Assembly (NCBI RefSeq): GCF_026410405.1
Contig: NZ_JAPMLN010000005.1
Location: 62,001 to 126,000 of the forward strand
Source of the DNA: Marinicella gelatinilytica
GTDB lineage: Bacteria; Pseudomonadota; Gammaproteobacteria; Xanthomonadales; Marinicellaceae
Length of the DNA stretch: 64,000 nt
Reading direction: 5' to 3'
This document shows, piece by piece, positions 9,361 through 18,550 of this stretch; position 1 is the stretch's first letter, and every line of letters begins with the position of its first letter. The position numbers and the translations under genes are program-made. Under the pieces are notes generated by a model. The model was given only the letters and a program-made list of their open reading frames with translations. It did no database searches and had not been told where the DNA came from.

Positions 9361-9989
9361 GGTTTCATCCAATAATCATAAGTCTCAATTAAATGAGCAA
9401 TTTGTTCTTGAACGGCTGACACAGATAAGTTGGCGTCAATGCGTTTAATGCGATCTGGATCAGCGGCCTGACGGTGGGCATAACCGCTTTGAATACGCTT
9501 AAAAAAAGCATCGTTTTCTTGTTCAATGCGGTCTTTTTCTGATCGGTCAGAAGCCCGCTTTAAACCAATATCGGGGTCCACATCCAACCACAAGGTTAAA
9601 TCGGGTTGAGTGTCACCAACTGTTAACCGATCCAATTGTCCAATAAAGTCCAAATCAATACCCCGTCCAAAACCCTGATAAGCAAAACTGGCATCGACAA
9701 AACGATCAGATATAACCCAGGTACCTTGATCTAAACTTGGATGAATCACTTTTTTCACATGTTCATTGCGAGCTGCAAACATTAACAACAGCTCAGTCAG
9801 GGGCTCCAGGTGTTCTGTATGTAATAAAATATCTCGAATTAGTTCAGCACTGGGCTCTCCGCCGGGTTCACGGGTCACGATATAAGGAACTTGCCACTGT
9901 TCTAATTGATTTTTAATGGTATTTAAGGCAGTGGTTTTACCAGCACCTTCAGAACCTTCTAATGTGATAAAGCGGGCTTTAATTGTCAT
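9357..9989 (-). CDS. tmk: Thymidylate kinase
   Basis: Phosphorylates dTMP to dTDP for DNA synthesis. The P-loop GSEGAGKTT is at about residues 12-20, the DR motif in ISDRFVDASFAYQG at about 93, and the lid region is arginine-rich near 145 (KRASDRSEKDRIEQE). At 210 residues it is the standard length. AGAGG lies 5 nt before the ATG. The gene overlaps mltG upstream by 11 bp and holB downstream by 4 bp. Confidence 0.96.
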   Translation of the reverse strand: MTIKARFITLEGSEGAGKTTALNTIKNQLEQWQVPYIVTREPGGEPSAELIRDILLHTEHLEPLTELLLMFAARNEHVKKVIHPSLDQGTWVISDRFVDASFAYQGFGRGIDLDFIGQLDRLTVGDTQPDLTLWLDVDPDIGLKRASDRSEKDRIEQENDAFFKRIQSGYAHRQAADPDRIKRIDANLSVSAVQEQIAHLIETYDYWMKP

Positions 9990-10992
9990 GGTGCCTCTTT
10001 AAATAGTTGTTAACCGCTTGTTGATGTTGTACGTATGTTTCGCTGAACACATGACCACCATCACCACTGGCAACAAAAAACAACTCATTACCTTGATTGG
10101 GTTGACCGGCCGCATAAATCGAATCGGCACCGGCCATCGCGATTGGTGTAGGCGGTAAGCCGTGTCGTGTATAGGTGTTATAAGGAGTATCAGTTCGCAG
10201 ATGTTTGTACGTGATATCTCCGGCGTAAGCATCCCCGACGCCATAAATAACTGTGGGGTCAGTTTGTAGTCGCATATTCTTTTTTAAACGCCGGTTAAAG
10301 ACACCTGATATGATATTTCGTTCAGAGGCCACCGCGGTTTCCTTTTCGATTATGGAAGCCATAATGAGCATTTCATAAGGTGTTTGTAACGCTAATTCAG
10401 ATTGTCGATTAACCCAGGACTCTTGTAGAACACGTTGTAAAGACTTGTGTGCTCTTTTTAATAATACCAAGTCTGAATCCTGTGCGGTATATTGATAAGT
10501 CTCAGGTAACAGTTGACCTTCCATGGCTGGCGCATCTATTGATAACATCTCAATAATCTGTGCTTCTGTCTTATCCGCAAGTAAACGCTTTTGCAGGTTT
10601 AATTGCGATAGTTGTTGCTGTATTTGTTGCCATGTTTGACCTTCAACAATGGTCCATGAATAACTAATGACTCGATTAGCAGCGATGGCATCCAACAGGC
10701 TGCGCGGGGTGTCATGATTCGAGAACGCATATTCACCACTTTTAATTTGACTTTGGTAGCCATGCCAACGACCCAGCAGTTGCCATTGCCATTGAGCACC
10801 TGCACCGTTTTTGTTTTTAATTTGATTAATCAACTGGCTGTAATAGTTACCAGGCTGTATTTCAAGTCGGGTTTCCTCAGCGCTAAAAACAGGCGTTTGA
10901 AGAAATTGCTCATAACGATAATAGATCACAGCAGCCAACAACAAAATAACCAAGACAAGCACTGCCATTGTTTTAAGAAAAATTGATTTCAT
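9979..10992 (-). CDS. mltG: Endolytic murein transglycosylase MltG
   Basis: Inner-membrane lytic transglycosylase that cuts nascent peptidoglycan strands and is thought to set their length. One N-terminal membrane anchor (about 8-26) is followed by a LysM-like subdomain and the YceG catalytic domain. The catalytic glutamate lies in MASIIEKETAVASER (about residue 215), followed by NRRLKKNMRLQTDPTVIYG and LPPTPIAMAG, both typical. Start and stop overlap pabC (ATGA) and tmk. Length 337 is normal. Confidence 0.94.
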   Translation of the reverse strand: MKSIFLKTMAVLVLVILLLAAVIYYRYEQFLQTPVFSAEETRLEIQPGNYYSQLINQIKNKNGAGAQWQWQLLGRWHGYQSQIKSGEYAFSNHDTPRSLLDAIAANRVISYSWTIVEGQTWQQIQQQLSQLNLQKRLLADKTEAQIIEMLSIDAPAMEGQLLPETYQYTAQDSDLVLLKRAHKSLQRVLQESWVNRQSELALQTPYEMLIMASIIEKETAVASERNIISGVFNRRLKKNMRLQTDPTVIYGVGDAYAGDITYKHLRTDTPYNTYTRHGLPPTPIAMAGADSIYAAGQPNQGNELFFVASGDGGHVFSETYVQHQQAVNNYLKRHHDN

Positions 10993-11780
10993 ATCAAATT
11001 AATTTGTTGCTGCCAAAGTTTGGATATTCTATCGTAAATTAAATGATTTAACTGAAAACTACCCAAAGTTTCAATGGTTTTAACCTGTCGAAAGCCATGA
11101 ACTGCATTGGCAGTTATTATCCCATCCGCGTTTTTAATGTCATTTAGTCGGAGGATTTGTGTTTTTATGATTATGTGTTGTTTTAACCACGCCAAAGCAA
11201 CACCTTCCACACCGCAATCTTGCATATCAGGTGTAAATACCTGATTGTCTTTAATAATAAGTAGATTTTGACAAGTGGTTTCTATCACTTCATCCTGCTG
11301 ATTAAGCACCAATAAGTCATCGGCATCATTATCATTGAGTTCACGGGCAATAAGCACTTGTGGTAGTCGATTTAAATGTTTCATGCCTTTAAGCAGTGGT
11401 TGTGGTGACAGCCGTTGTTTTGCTATGGTCAATGTGAGTGGTCGCTGTTTTTGCTGGAACGGATATTGACTCAACAACCAATCACAATGGCGACTAAGGG
11501 GCTGATAACCGCGCTCAGCTTGCCGTCGAAACACAGTCAACCGGAGTACTGCATCAGGCTCACTCAGTTGTTCTTTAATAATATGTTTGATGAACTCCAT
11601 ATCCGGCGGTTCAATTTTCAGGTATTTTAATGATTGTAATAAGCGTTGTTGATGCCAAGTACATAATGGCACCTTTTGATTGACGCAGCGCATGGTTTCA
11701 AAGACACCATCACCATACATGAAGCCACGGTTTTGCCACATTTTAATGTCATTGGTATCAAAGGAACTGGCTAAAATCAT
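10989..11780 (-). CDS. pabC: Aminodeoxychorismate lyase
   Basis: PLP-dependent fold-type IV enzyme that releases p-aminobenzoate from aminodeoxychorismate for folate synthesis. Early residues include GFMYGDGVFETMRC. The PLP lysine is in KGMKHLNRLPQVLIARE (about 137), with the cofactor-phosphate region TTCQNLL and later TANAVHGFRQV. Length 263 is usual. It overlaps pabB upstream and mltG downstream by 4 bp each, so the folate genes are translationally coupled to a cell-wall gene. Confidence 0.93.
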   Translation of the reverse strand: MILASSFDTNDIKMWQNRGFMYGDGVFETMRCVNQKVPLCTWHQQRLLQSLKYLKIEPPDMEFIKHIIKEQLSEPDAVLRLTVFRRQAERGYQPLSRHCDWLLSQYPFQQKQRPLTLTIAKQRLSPQPLLKGMKHLNRLPQVLIARELNDNDADDLLVLNQQDEVIETTCQNLLIIKDNQVFTPDMQDCGVEGVALAWLKQHIIIKTQILRLNDIKNADGIITANAVHGFRQVKTIETLGSFQLNHLIYDRISKLWQQQINLI

Positions 11781-13087
11781 GATACCAAGGCCCGAATCAT
11801 GCCCTCTGCTTTGTGTTCAGTTTCTTCGGTTTCTTTAATGGGATCTGAATCATAAACAATACCAGCACCGGCATTAAATTGCAGAGATTGCCCTTGAAGA
11901 GATAAACTGCGGATGAGGATATTAAAATCAGCTTGACCACGGTGACTGATGTAGCCGATACTGCCAGTATAGACACCACGTGGCCGCTGTTCAATTTCAG
12001 CGATAATTTGCATACAGCGTATTTTAGGACATCCGGTGATGGTACCACCCGGAAATAACGCTTTAATGACATCAGATATCATGACATCAGAGTGCAACTT
12101 ACCTTGAACATTGGACACAATGTGGTGTACATGAGGATAGCTTTCTACCACCATCAGCTCATTCACGTCGACTGTTCCCGGAACACTGACTTGGCCGATG
12201 TCATTACGCTCTAAGTCAACCAGCATAATATGTTCCGCTTGCTCTTTATCATCAGAGATAAGATGCTTAATTTGTAATTGATCAGCATCAACATCATGGC
12301 CGCGCGGATGGGTACCGGCAATTGGCCGGGTACTCACCATACCTTCAGCAATATCAAATAAACGTTCCGGTGATGAGCTGATAATGGCCCAGTCATGGTA
12401 TTGGAATAAACCTGCAAAAGGTGCGGGATTGGTTTTTTTAAGGCGTGAAAATAAACTGGCGGCATTGATATCAGTGTCATCACTGTGGTAATGCCAACGA
12501 CGGGATAAATTAGCCTGATAAATATCACCTTGAAGAATGTATTGTTGACACTTTTTAATACCATGCTGAAAAATTTGCCCAGATTCAACCCGCTCAAATC
12601 TAAAATGATTATGCTGCAGTTGATAGTCAGCATAGTCGGTTAAGCGTTGTTCAATATTCTTAATGACCTGTTGGGTTTCGCCACACAAAAAGGTTTTGTT
12701 GGTGGCGTGATCGATGACTATGGCTCCGGCACACCGGATGGCGGCTGCCAACAGCTGTTTTTCAGTGAGTGGTGATAATTTTGGTTGCCAACAATTGACC
12801 GCCTCATAGGATAGGTACACCAACCAACCTCGCTCAAATGGCAGTGGCTGTGTTTGCTGAGCGGGCTGATTATCTACTGCAGACAGCAAATGATTTAGCT
12901 CTTTATGATTTTTAGCCAGTAAGGTTTCTTGCGGCTCAGCAAATAAAATATCATAACGGGCATTTTTTCCAACGCCCACCTGGCTTTCCAATAAACCCGG
13001 AAAAAATGTTTTATCAGCCGCTGCCAGCTTAATTAATGACGGTTGATAATCAAGCGTCTTAATCATCGACGCAGGTGATTTAGTCAT
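11777..13087 (-). CDS. pabB: Aminodeoxychorismate synthase component I
   Basis: Chorismate-binding enzyme that, with PabA (not in the window), makes aminodeoxychorismate. Conserved blocks include SPERLF, RPIAGTHPRG, HIMLVDLERNDIG, FPGGTITGCPKIRCM and AGAGIVYDSDP. The direct coupling to pabC supports PabB over TrpE. The PIAGT motif carries alanine where E. coli PabB has the nucleophilic Lys274 (PIKGT), so the chemistry may follow the TrpE-like route. The ribosome-binding site is weak. Length is 436. Confidence 0.88.
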   Translation of the reverse strand: MTKSPASMIKTLDYQPSLIKLAAADKTFFPGLLESQVGVGKNARYDILFAEPQETLLAKNHKELNHLLSAVDNQPAQQTQPLPFERGWLVYLSYEAVNCWQPKLSPLTEKQLLAAAIRCAGAIVIDHATNKTFLCGETQQVIKNIEQRLTDYADYQLQHNHFRFERVESGQIFQHGIKKCQQYILQGDIYQANLSRRWHYHSDDTDINAASLFSRLKKTNPAPFAGLFQYHDWAIISSSPERLFDIAEGMVSTRPIAGTHPRGHDVDADQLQIKHLISDDKEQAEHIMLVDLERNDIGQVSVPGTVDVNELMVVESYPHVHHIVSNVQGKLHSDVMISDVIKALFPGGTITGCPKIRCMQIIAEIEQRPRGVYTGSIGYISHRGQADFNILIRSLSLQGQSLQFNAGAGIVYDSDPIKETEETEHKAEGMIRALVS

Positions 13088-13170
13088 TCATTCTTTTAAG
13101 AGTCCTTTGAAGAAATCTACATCTATGGAAAAATGAATTTTTAAACTTTTTAACATGATGTACGATTAAT

Positions 13171-14412
13171 TCAAGGGATTCTTTTAAAAACGATGGAGCC
13201 GTTAGTACCACCAAAACCAAAAGAGTTCGACATGACCGCATTTATATTGGCTGACTTGGCTTTATGCGGTACGTAGTCCAAATCACAGGCAGGATCAGGA
13301 TTATCTAAATTTATGGTGGGCGGTAAGATCTGATCACGAATGGCTAAAATACTAAAGATGGCCTCAATACCACCTGCAGCACCTAATAAGTGGCCGGTCA
13401 TGGATTTTGTGGAACTGACTGCCAAATTATAGGCATGTGATCCAAAAGCCGTTTTAATGGCATCACTTTCACCGACATCACCTTGAGGTGTTGAAGTGCC
13501 ATGGGCGTTAATGTAATCGAAATCCTGCAAATCCAGACCTGAATCTTTAACGGCATTAACCATACAGCGCGCTGCACCTTCTCCTCCAGGTGACGGTGCT
13601 GTCATGTGATGGGCATCGGAACTCATACCAAAACCAACTATTTCAGCATAAATTCGGGCGCCTCGGGCTTGGGCATGTTCTAAAGTTTCGAGTACCAATA
13701 CGCCGGCACCATCTCCTAATACAAAACCATCACGCTCCTGATCCCAGGGCCGTGATGCTTTATCTGGTTCATCATTACGGGTTGATAAGGCTTTTGATTG
13801 TGAAAAGCCACCAATGGCAATGGGGGTTGATGCGTACTCGGCACCTCCGCATATCATGACATCGGCATCACCATACTGAATGCTGCGATACGCCATACCA
13901 ATGCTGTGGGTGGCCGAGCTACAGGCTGATACCATGGCCAAATTAGGGCCTTTTAAACCATATTTAATGCTTAAATTTCCGGACGCCATATTAATAATGG
14001 TGCTCGGAATAAAAAATGGTGAAATCCGTCTTGGTCCTTTATTCAACCATGTTTCCGTGGTTTCTTGAATACCTAAAATCCCACCAATACCGGCACCTAT
14101 ATAGACACCAATACGTTCCGCATTATTTTCAGTGACTTGCAACTTCGCATCTTCAAAAGCATCGATACCGGCCGCCATGGCATAATGAATGAACGGATCC
14201 ATTTTTTTTGATTCTTTGGCCGATAAATAATCAGACACATCAAAATCTTTCACTTCACCGGCAATTTTAGCGGTAAAGTCAGTGGTATCAAAATGGGTGA
14301 TGGCCCCAATACCGCTCACACCTTTGAGAATATTATCCCACGCTGTTGCCAGTTGATTACCCACCGGCGACACAATTCCCATACCGGTTACCACGACTCG
14401 ACGTTTTTGCAT
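13171..14412 (-). CDS. fabF: 3-oxoacyl-[acyl-carrier-protein] synthase II
   Basis: Condensing enzyme of type II fatty-acid elongation. The Cys-His-His triad is Cys164 ([10 protein letters not shown]), His in [11 protein letters not shown] (about 304) and His in [12 protein letters not shown] (about 341). The ATG at 14412 ([12 protein letters not shown]) is preferred to the one at 14424 because GGGGA sits 5 nt before it and E. coli FabF starts at the same place. It follows acpP, with a terminator-like hairpin between them. Confidence 0.95.
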   Translation of the reverse strand: MQKRRVVVTGMGIVSPVGNQLATAWDNILKGVSGIGAITHFDTTDFTAKIAGEVKDFDVSDYLSAKESKKMDPFIHYAMAAGIDAFEDAKLQVTENNAERIGVYIGAGIGGILGIQETTETWLNKGPRRISPFFIPSTIINMASGNLSIKYGLKGPNLAMVSACSSATHSIGMAYRSIQYGDADVMICGGAEYASTPIAIGGFSQSKALSTRNDEPDKASRPWDQERDGFVLGDGAGVLVLETLEHAQARGARIYAEIVGFGMSSDAHHMTAPSPGGEGAARCMVNAVKDSGLDLQDFDYINAHGTSTPQGDVGESDAIKTAFGSHAYNLAVSSTKSMTGHLLGAAGGIEAIFSILAIRDQILPPTINLDNPDPACDLDYVPHKAKSANINAVMSNSFGFGGTNGSIVFKRIP

Positions 14413-14440
14413 ATCAGTCCCCATGAAAACTTAAATTACC

Positions 14441-14474
14441 CGCAAATAAAAAGCCACGTGAAACGCGGCTTTAA
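14441..14474 (-). terminator. Intrinsic terminator or attenuator between acpP and fabF
   Basis: Read on the minus strand, AAAGCCGCG, loop TTTCA and CGTGGC form a stem with one mismatch, followed by TTTTTATTT. It lies right after acpP and before fabF. Partial termination here would leave far more acpP than fabF message, which fits the high demand for acyl carrier protein. Confidence 0.7.
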
Positions 14475-14504
14475 TTAAATTCTAAACCATCAAACAATTT
14501 ATAT

Positions 14505-14744
14505 TTAAACGTTAGCAGTTACATAGTCAATGGCTTGTTGCACGGTGGTGATTTTCTCAGCATCTTCTTCAGGAATTTCACACTCAAATTCTTCCTCTAA
14601 AGCCATCACCAACTCAACCGTATCCAATGAGTCAGCACCTAAATCATCCACAAATGAAGCGCTGTTATTCAACTCTGATGCACTGACATCAAGATCCAAC
14701 TGCTCAACAACAATATCTTTTACTTTATTTTCAATGTCACTCAT
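14505..14744 (-). CDS. acpP: Acyl carrier protein
   Basis: Carries the growing acyl chain on a phosphopantetheine arm. The attachment serine is Ser39 in the motif [18 protein letters not shown]. The product is 79 residues and very acidic, as expected. I start at the ATG at 14744 ([12 protein letters not shown]), which has AGGT upstream and matches the family length; an in-frame upstream extension to 14804 adds 20 atypical residues. It sits between fabG and fabF. Confidence 0.97.
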   Translation of the reverse strand: MSDIENKVKDIVVEQLDLDVSASELNNSASFVDDLGADSLDTVELVMALEEEFECEIPEEDAEKITTVQQAIDYVTANV

Positions 14745-14876
14745 GTGTTCATTACCTGTGTCAAAAGGACTATTGTATGCAAGCTTTACCGATTTTTCCA
14801 CCAATAAATGCGCCTCGAAACGCTAAAAAGGATATTTATATCAAACGTCCGTTTCAGCCATTGTTATTTGTACTTC

Positions 14877-15614
14877 TTAATTCATATACATGCCACCATT
14901 GACATGTATGGTTTCTCCGGTGATGTAACGACCTGAATCTGCAGCTAAAAACAGTACGGTTTGTGCGATGTCTTCGGTCTCACCAAGCTTTTGTAGCGGG
15001 ATTTTTTCAAGTAAAGCGGTTTTCTGATCTTCCGGTAAATCAGCGGTCATATCGGTTTGAATATAACCCGGCGCCACCACATTAACTGTAATCCCACGCC
15101 CGCCCACTTCTTGAGCCAAGGCTTTTGAGAAACCAATCAATCCGGCTTTGGCGGCTGCATAGTTACTCTGGCCGGCATTACCCATAGAGCCAATGACTGA
15201 ACCAATATTTATTATGCGACCATTGCGGGCTTTCATCATACCTCGGATAAATGCTTTACTCATGCGGTAAATGGCCGACAAATTAGTATCCAATACCCGC
15301 TGCCAGTCAGTGATTGACATTCTTAATAATAATTTGTCTTCGGTGATGCCCGCATTATTCACCAAAATCTGTGGCATGCCCACCGTATTTTTTAAATCAT
15401 CGACGAGCTGTTGCACACTGTCATCACTGGTCACATCCAGTACCCGACCTTGGCCATTGTGCTCGGCTAAATAATCGCTGATGGCTTGTGCGCCCTGCTC
15501 ACTGGTGGCTGTACCAATTACAATGGCACCGGCTTCAGCTAAGGTTTTTGCGATGGCTTGACCAATACCACGGCTGGCTCCGGTGACTAAAACCACTTGT
15601 TGATCTAATTTCAT
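14877..15614 (-). CDS. fabG: 3-oxoacyl-[acyl-carrier-protein] reductase
   Basis: NADPH-dependent ketoreductase of fatty-acid elongation, short-chain dehydrogenase family. The Rossmann motif GASRGIG (about 12-18), NNAG (about 86-89), and the catalytic Ser, Tyr and Lys (GSVIGSMGNAGQSNYAAAKAG, split here as GSVIGS and YAAAKAG) are present. The ATG at 15614 has GGAG 6 nt upstream and is preferred to a TTG four codons earlier. It follows fabH by about 45 bp, with no fabD between them. Confidence 0.95.
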   Translation of the reverse strand: MKLDQQVVLVTGASRGIGQAIAKTLAEAGAIVIGTATSEQGAQAISDYLAEHNGQGRVLDVTSDDSVQQLVDDLKNTVGMPQILVNNAGITEDKLLLRMSITDWQRVLDTNLSAIYRMSKAFIRGMMKARNGRIINIGSVIGSMGNAGQSNYAAAKAGLIGFSKALAQEVGGRGITVNVVAPGYIQTDMTADLPEDQKTALLEKIPLQKLGETEDIAQTVLFLAADSGRYITGETIHVNGGMYMN

Positions 15615-15658
15615 ACTAAACTCCAAAATTGAATAAAACTTATCAGAAACCTGTTAAA

Positions 15659-16630
15659 TCAATACTTAATTAAAGCCGAGCCCCAGGTAAAACCACCACC
15701 AAAAGCTTCTAACAACAACACCTCTCCGCGTTTTATTTTGCCTGTACTGACCGCTTCATCCAAAGCCAAACCCACAGAGGCAGCAGACGTGTTACCATGT
15801 TTATGAACGGTAACAATCACTTGTTCCATGCTCATATTTAGCTTTTTAGCCGTGGCTTTTATGATGCGTAAATTGGCTTGATGCGGTATTAACCAATCCA
15901 CATCACTTTTCTTCATGTTATTGGCTTTTAATGTCTCGGTGACAATTTTCCCTAAGGTGAGAACCGCGGTTTTGAAGACCTCATTGCCTTTCATACGAAT
16001 TTTTAAGCCACCATTAGGTGCATTTTTTAAACCGGCAGAAACCCCAACTGTGGCATTCAACAAGTCATCATGGGAACCATCGGCATGCAAATGCGTCGAT
16101 AAAACACCGGGTTCTTGTGATGATTCCAAAATAATGGCACTGGCACCATCACCGAATAATACACAGGTTGATCGATCTGTCCAATCGACCATACGGGTGA
16201 GTGTTTCGGCACCAATCACCAAAGCTTTTTTATGTTGACCCGATTGAATAAACTTATCCGCAACACCTAAGGCATAAATTGAACCGCTACAGGCCGCGTT
16301 GACATCAAAGGCCGTGATGCCCGGACAACCCAGCTGTTTTTGAATTAAACAGGCGGTGCTTGGAAAAACCAAATCGGGGGTGGTGGTACCGACCACAATC
16401 AAATCAAGTTCATCTGCCGACATACCCGCCCGTTTTAGCGCTTGTTTGGCCGCTTGGATTGCTAAGGTAGAGGTGGTTTCACCATCTACCACCACATGCC
16501 GTTGTTCAATGCCGGTGCGATCTTTAATCCATTGATCATCGGTATCCACAATTTTTTCTAAATCGGCATTGGTTAATATCTTTTCGGGCAAAGCACTGCC
16601 GGTACTTTTTATTCTTGAATAAATTCTCAT
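15659..16630 (-). CDS. fabH: 3-oxoacyl-[acyl-carrier-protein] synthase III
   Basis: Starts fatty-acid synthesis by condensing acetyl-CoA with malonyl-ACP. The triad is Cys114 (VNAACSGS), His in IPHQANLRI (about 248) and Asn in HGNTSAASVG (about 278). The end GGGFTWGSALIKY is the family C-terminus. Length 323 is standard. It is 17 bp downstream of plsX. Confidence 0.96.
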   Translation of the reverse strand: MRIYSRIKSTGSALPEKILTNADLEKIVDTDDQWIKDRTGIEQRHVVVDGETTSTLAIQAAKQALKRAGMSADELDLIVVGTTTPDLVFPSTACLIQKQLGCPGITAFDVNAACSGSIYALGVADKFIQSGQHKKALVIGAETLTRMVDWTDRSTCVLFGDGASAIILESSQEPGVLSTHLHADGSHDDLLNATVGVSAGLKNAPNGGLKIRMKGNEVFKTAVLTLGKIVTETLKANNMKKSDVDWLIPHQANLRIIKATAKKLNMSMEQVIVTVHKHGNTSAASVGLALDEAVSTGKIKRGEVLLLEAFGGGFTWGSALIKY

Positions 16631-16647
16631 GCGTGGTCTCTTGATTA

Positions 16648-17586
16648 TTATTGATTCTTAAAGGTGCTTATATAATCAGCGGTTCGTTGTAATGCATGGT
16701 AAAAAGCCACCGCATCTGAATGGCCATGTGATTTTATAATCAAACCATCTAAGCCAAGCAACAAGGCACCATTATATTGAGCCGGATTCAATTTAACAGT
16801 ATTTATTCCCGGTATCCATCGTCGCCAATTGAAAGTAGAATTTTTGTGTTGCAGATTTTTGATGAGCCCTTCACAGGCTTTTAAAGTGATATTACCGACA
16901 AATCCGTCACAACATATAACATCATGGCGGCCATTGAACAAATCACTGCCTTCACAAAAGCCACCATAATTAAGGTTTGACTGCTGTAACAATCTATCAG
17001 CCTGCTGAATGGTGTCATGGCCTTTTATATGTTCTGTGCCAACATTCAGTAAAGCCACTTCAGGATTTTTTAAACCGGCTATCAATCGCGGTGCCATTTG
17101 CACGCCAAGCTCAGCTAAATTAAGAAAATCTTGTGCGCGGTATTCCAAACTCGCACCTACATCAAGCAATAAGGTTGGTTTCGGTTTTCCTGGCAATAAT
17201 GTGGCTAAAGCAGGACGATCTATGGGGCTGATTAACTTTAACCAATGTTTTGAAAATGCCACTAAAGCACCGGTGTTGCCGGCTGATAACGCCGCATCTG
17301 CACGTTTTTCTTTAAGCGCCTTAACAGAAAGCGATAAGCTACTGTCTTGTTTGTTTCGAAGTGCCGCTAACGGGCTTTCGGACATAGCGATATGTGTGGC
17401 ACAGACTTCAGTCACCCAATTATCAGGCATTCGATTGGCGTATTTTTTAATATGGTGTGCAAATGATTCAGTCATAAACACCAAAACAACTATACCCGGG
17501 TTTTTCCTGGCAAATTTAAGCGTCGCATCAAAACGCTGCGAAACCGGAGCATCACCACCCATTAGATCAATCGCTATAGAAGCCAC
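16648..17586 (-). CDS. plsX: Phosphate acyltransferase PlsX
   Basis: Makes acyl-phosphate from acyl-ACP for the PlsY route of phospholipid synthesis; a peripheral membrane enzyme. The N-terminus has IAIDLMGGDAP, and later blocks are AALSAGNTGALVAFS, LLDVGAS, LLNVGTE and DGFVGNITLKACEG. The start is GTG with GGGTGA about 10 nt upstream. At 312 residues it is slightly short for PlsX (about 330-350), mainly at the C-terminus. Confidence 0.95.
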   Translation of the reverse strand: MASIAIDLMGGDAPVSQRFDATLKFARKNPGIVVLVFMTESFAHHIKKYANRMPDNWVTEVCATHIAMSESPLAALRNKQDSSLSLSVKALKEKRADAALSAGNTGALVAFSKHWLKLISPIDRPALATLLPGKPKPTLLLDVGASLEYRAQDFLNLAELGVQMAPRLIAGLKNPEVALLNVGTEHIKGHDTIQQADRLLQQSNLNYGGFCEGSDLFNGRHDVICCDGFVGNITLKACEGLIKNLQHKNSTFNWRRWIPGINTVKLNPAQYNGALLLGLDGLIIKSHGHSDAVAFYHALQRTADYISTFKNQ

Positions 17587-17603
17587 TTATTCGTCACCCA
17601 AAA

Positions 17604-17634
17604 TGAAAAAGGGCAAATCGATGATTCGCCCTTA
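17604..17634 (-). terminator. Intrinsic terminator after rpmF
   Basis: On the minus strand AAGGGC, a partly paired interior and GCCCTT are followed by TTTTTC. It sits between rpmF and plsX, so many transcripts from the yceD promoter should end after the ribosomal-protein gene. A second imperfect hairpin (CTGTG..ATGAG with CTCATCACAG, 17647-17684) lies between it and the rpmF stop. Confidence 0.65.
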
Positions 17635-17696
17635 AATGATTTTTGCCTGTGATGAGCCTCTAAAGATGACTCATAAAGCCACAGTCGGTCAATCAA

Positions 17697-17888
17697 TTAT
17701 TCGTCAACAACCACTGTTTCAAATTGAATGACTTCTTTACCGCGGTAAAAACCTTCAGGGCTGACGTGGTGACGCAAATGTGTTTCACCGGTTTCAGCTT
17801 CAACGGATAAAGCGCGGGTTTTTAGTTTATCATGACCGCGACGCATGCCTCTTTTAGAGGGGGTTACTCGACTTTTTTGTACTGCCAT
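17697..17888 (-). CDS. rpmF: Ribosomal protein bL32
   Basis: Large-subunit ribosomal protein of 63 residues. It begins [20 protein letters not shown], with the usual basic start, and ends with a hydrophobic/acidic tail. The zinc-binding cysteines of some L32 proteins are absent, so this is the zinc-free type. It lies 16 bp after yceD in the conserved yceD-rpmF-plsX order. Confidence 0.97.
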   Translation of the reverse strand: MAVQKSRVTPSKRGMRRGHDKLKTRALSVEAETGETHLRHHVSPEGFYRGKEVIQFETVVVDE

Positions 17889-17904
17889 TTTAGGTTCTCC
17901 AAAT

Positions 17905-18411
17905 TTATTTTAAATCTTTTAAAACGGAAAACGGATTATCATCTTCGCTTTCCGCTTCCTCAGAGCCATCGCTGAGGTATTTGCTGTCTAATTCTGCTCC
18001 GGCCTTATTGGGATAATCCGGAATCAACAATAAAATTTCATCTTCTATCAGTGCCTGCGGATCAACCAACATATCTTCAACCCAAGTGGCTAACACATCC
18101 GGCGGCAACTTATCTTCATCTTCCACTTCACTGATAAAACCCACTGTGCTTTGTTTTTCAATGTCATAAGTAAAAGGCTCCAAACTGCGTTGGCAGATTA
18201 ATTCAAGTTGGCCTTTAACCTTAATAAGGGCTTCACCTAACACTGCTTGAGAAGCGTAAAACTGAATGTCATAATCAATCAACGAGTCTTCGCTATGCAA
18301 CAACTCGTGCGGCATTCTTTGCAAATCAGCTAATTTGATTTGACCTGAAAACTGCCAGCGGTTTCTAACCGCAGCATTTAAATCAATGGATTCTGGAAGT
18401 GACTGAGCCAT
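17905..18411 (-). CDS. yceD: YceD/DUF177 family protein (23S rRNA accumulation)
   Basis: Conserved partner of rpmF, linked in other bacteria and chloroplasts to 23S rRNA processing or accumulation. The 168 residues include a region with one cysteine ([16 protein letters not shown], about 88-103) and an acidic C-terminus ending in [18 protein letters not shown]. It is first in a leftward operon and divergent from ampD. Promoters for both should lie in the 139 bp between them. Confidence 0.88.
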   Translation of the reverse strand: MAQSLPESIDLNAAVRNRWQFSGQIKLADLQRMPHELLHSEDSLIDYDIQFYASQAVLGEALIKVKGQLELICQRSLEPFTYDIEKQSTVGFISEVEDEDKLPPDVLATWVEDMLVDPQALIEDEILLLIPDYPNKAGAELDSKYLSDGSEEAESEDDNPFSVLKDLK

Positions 18412-18550
18412 AGCGGGCGGATTCTAAAGGTTTTTAAACGTTATTGCAAATTCTAAAACAAAATTTTACATCAGCCAAGTACAAGCCTGGTTATTATGTC
18501 ACTTTATGAACAATTTTGCTAAAATACTGTGTTTTTAAACCACTTGCGGC

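Noticed and set aside
11777-13087. Anthranilate synthase TrpE instead of PabB
   Set aside because: The PIAGT motif is TrpE-like, but direct coupling to pabC, the FPGGTITGCPKIRCM block and the shorter length favour PabB.
17009-17635. 208-codon open frame on plus opposite plsX
   Set aside because: Antisense to plsX, whose motifs are clear; no ribosome-binding site or family resemblance.
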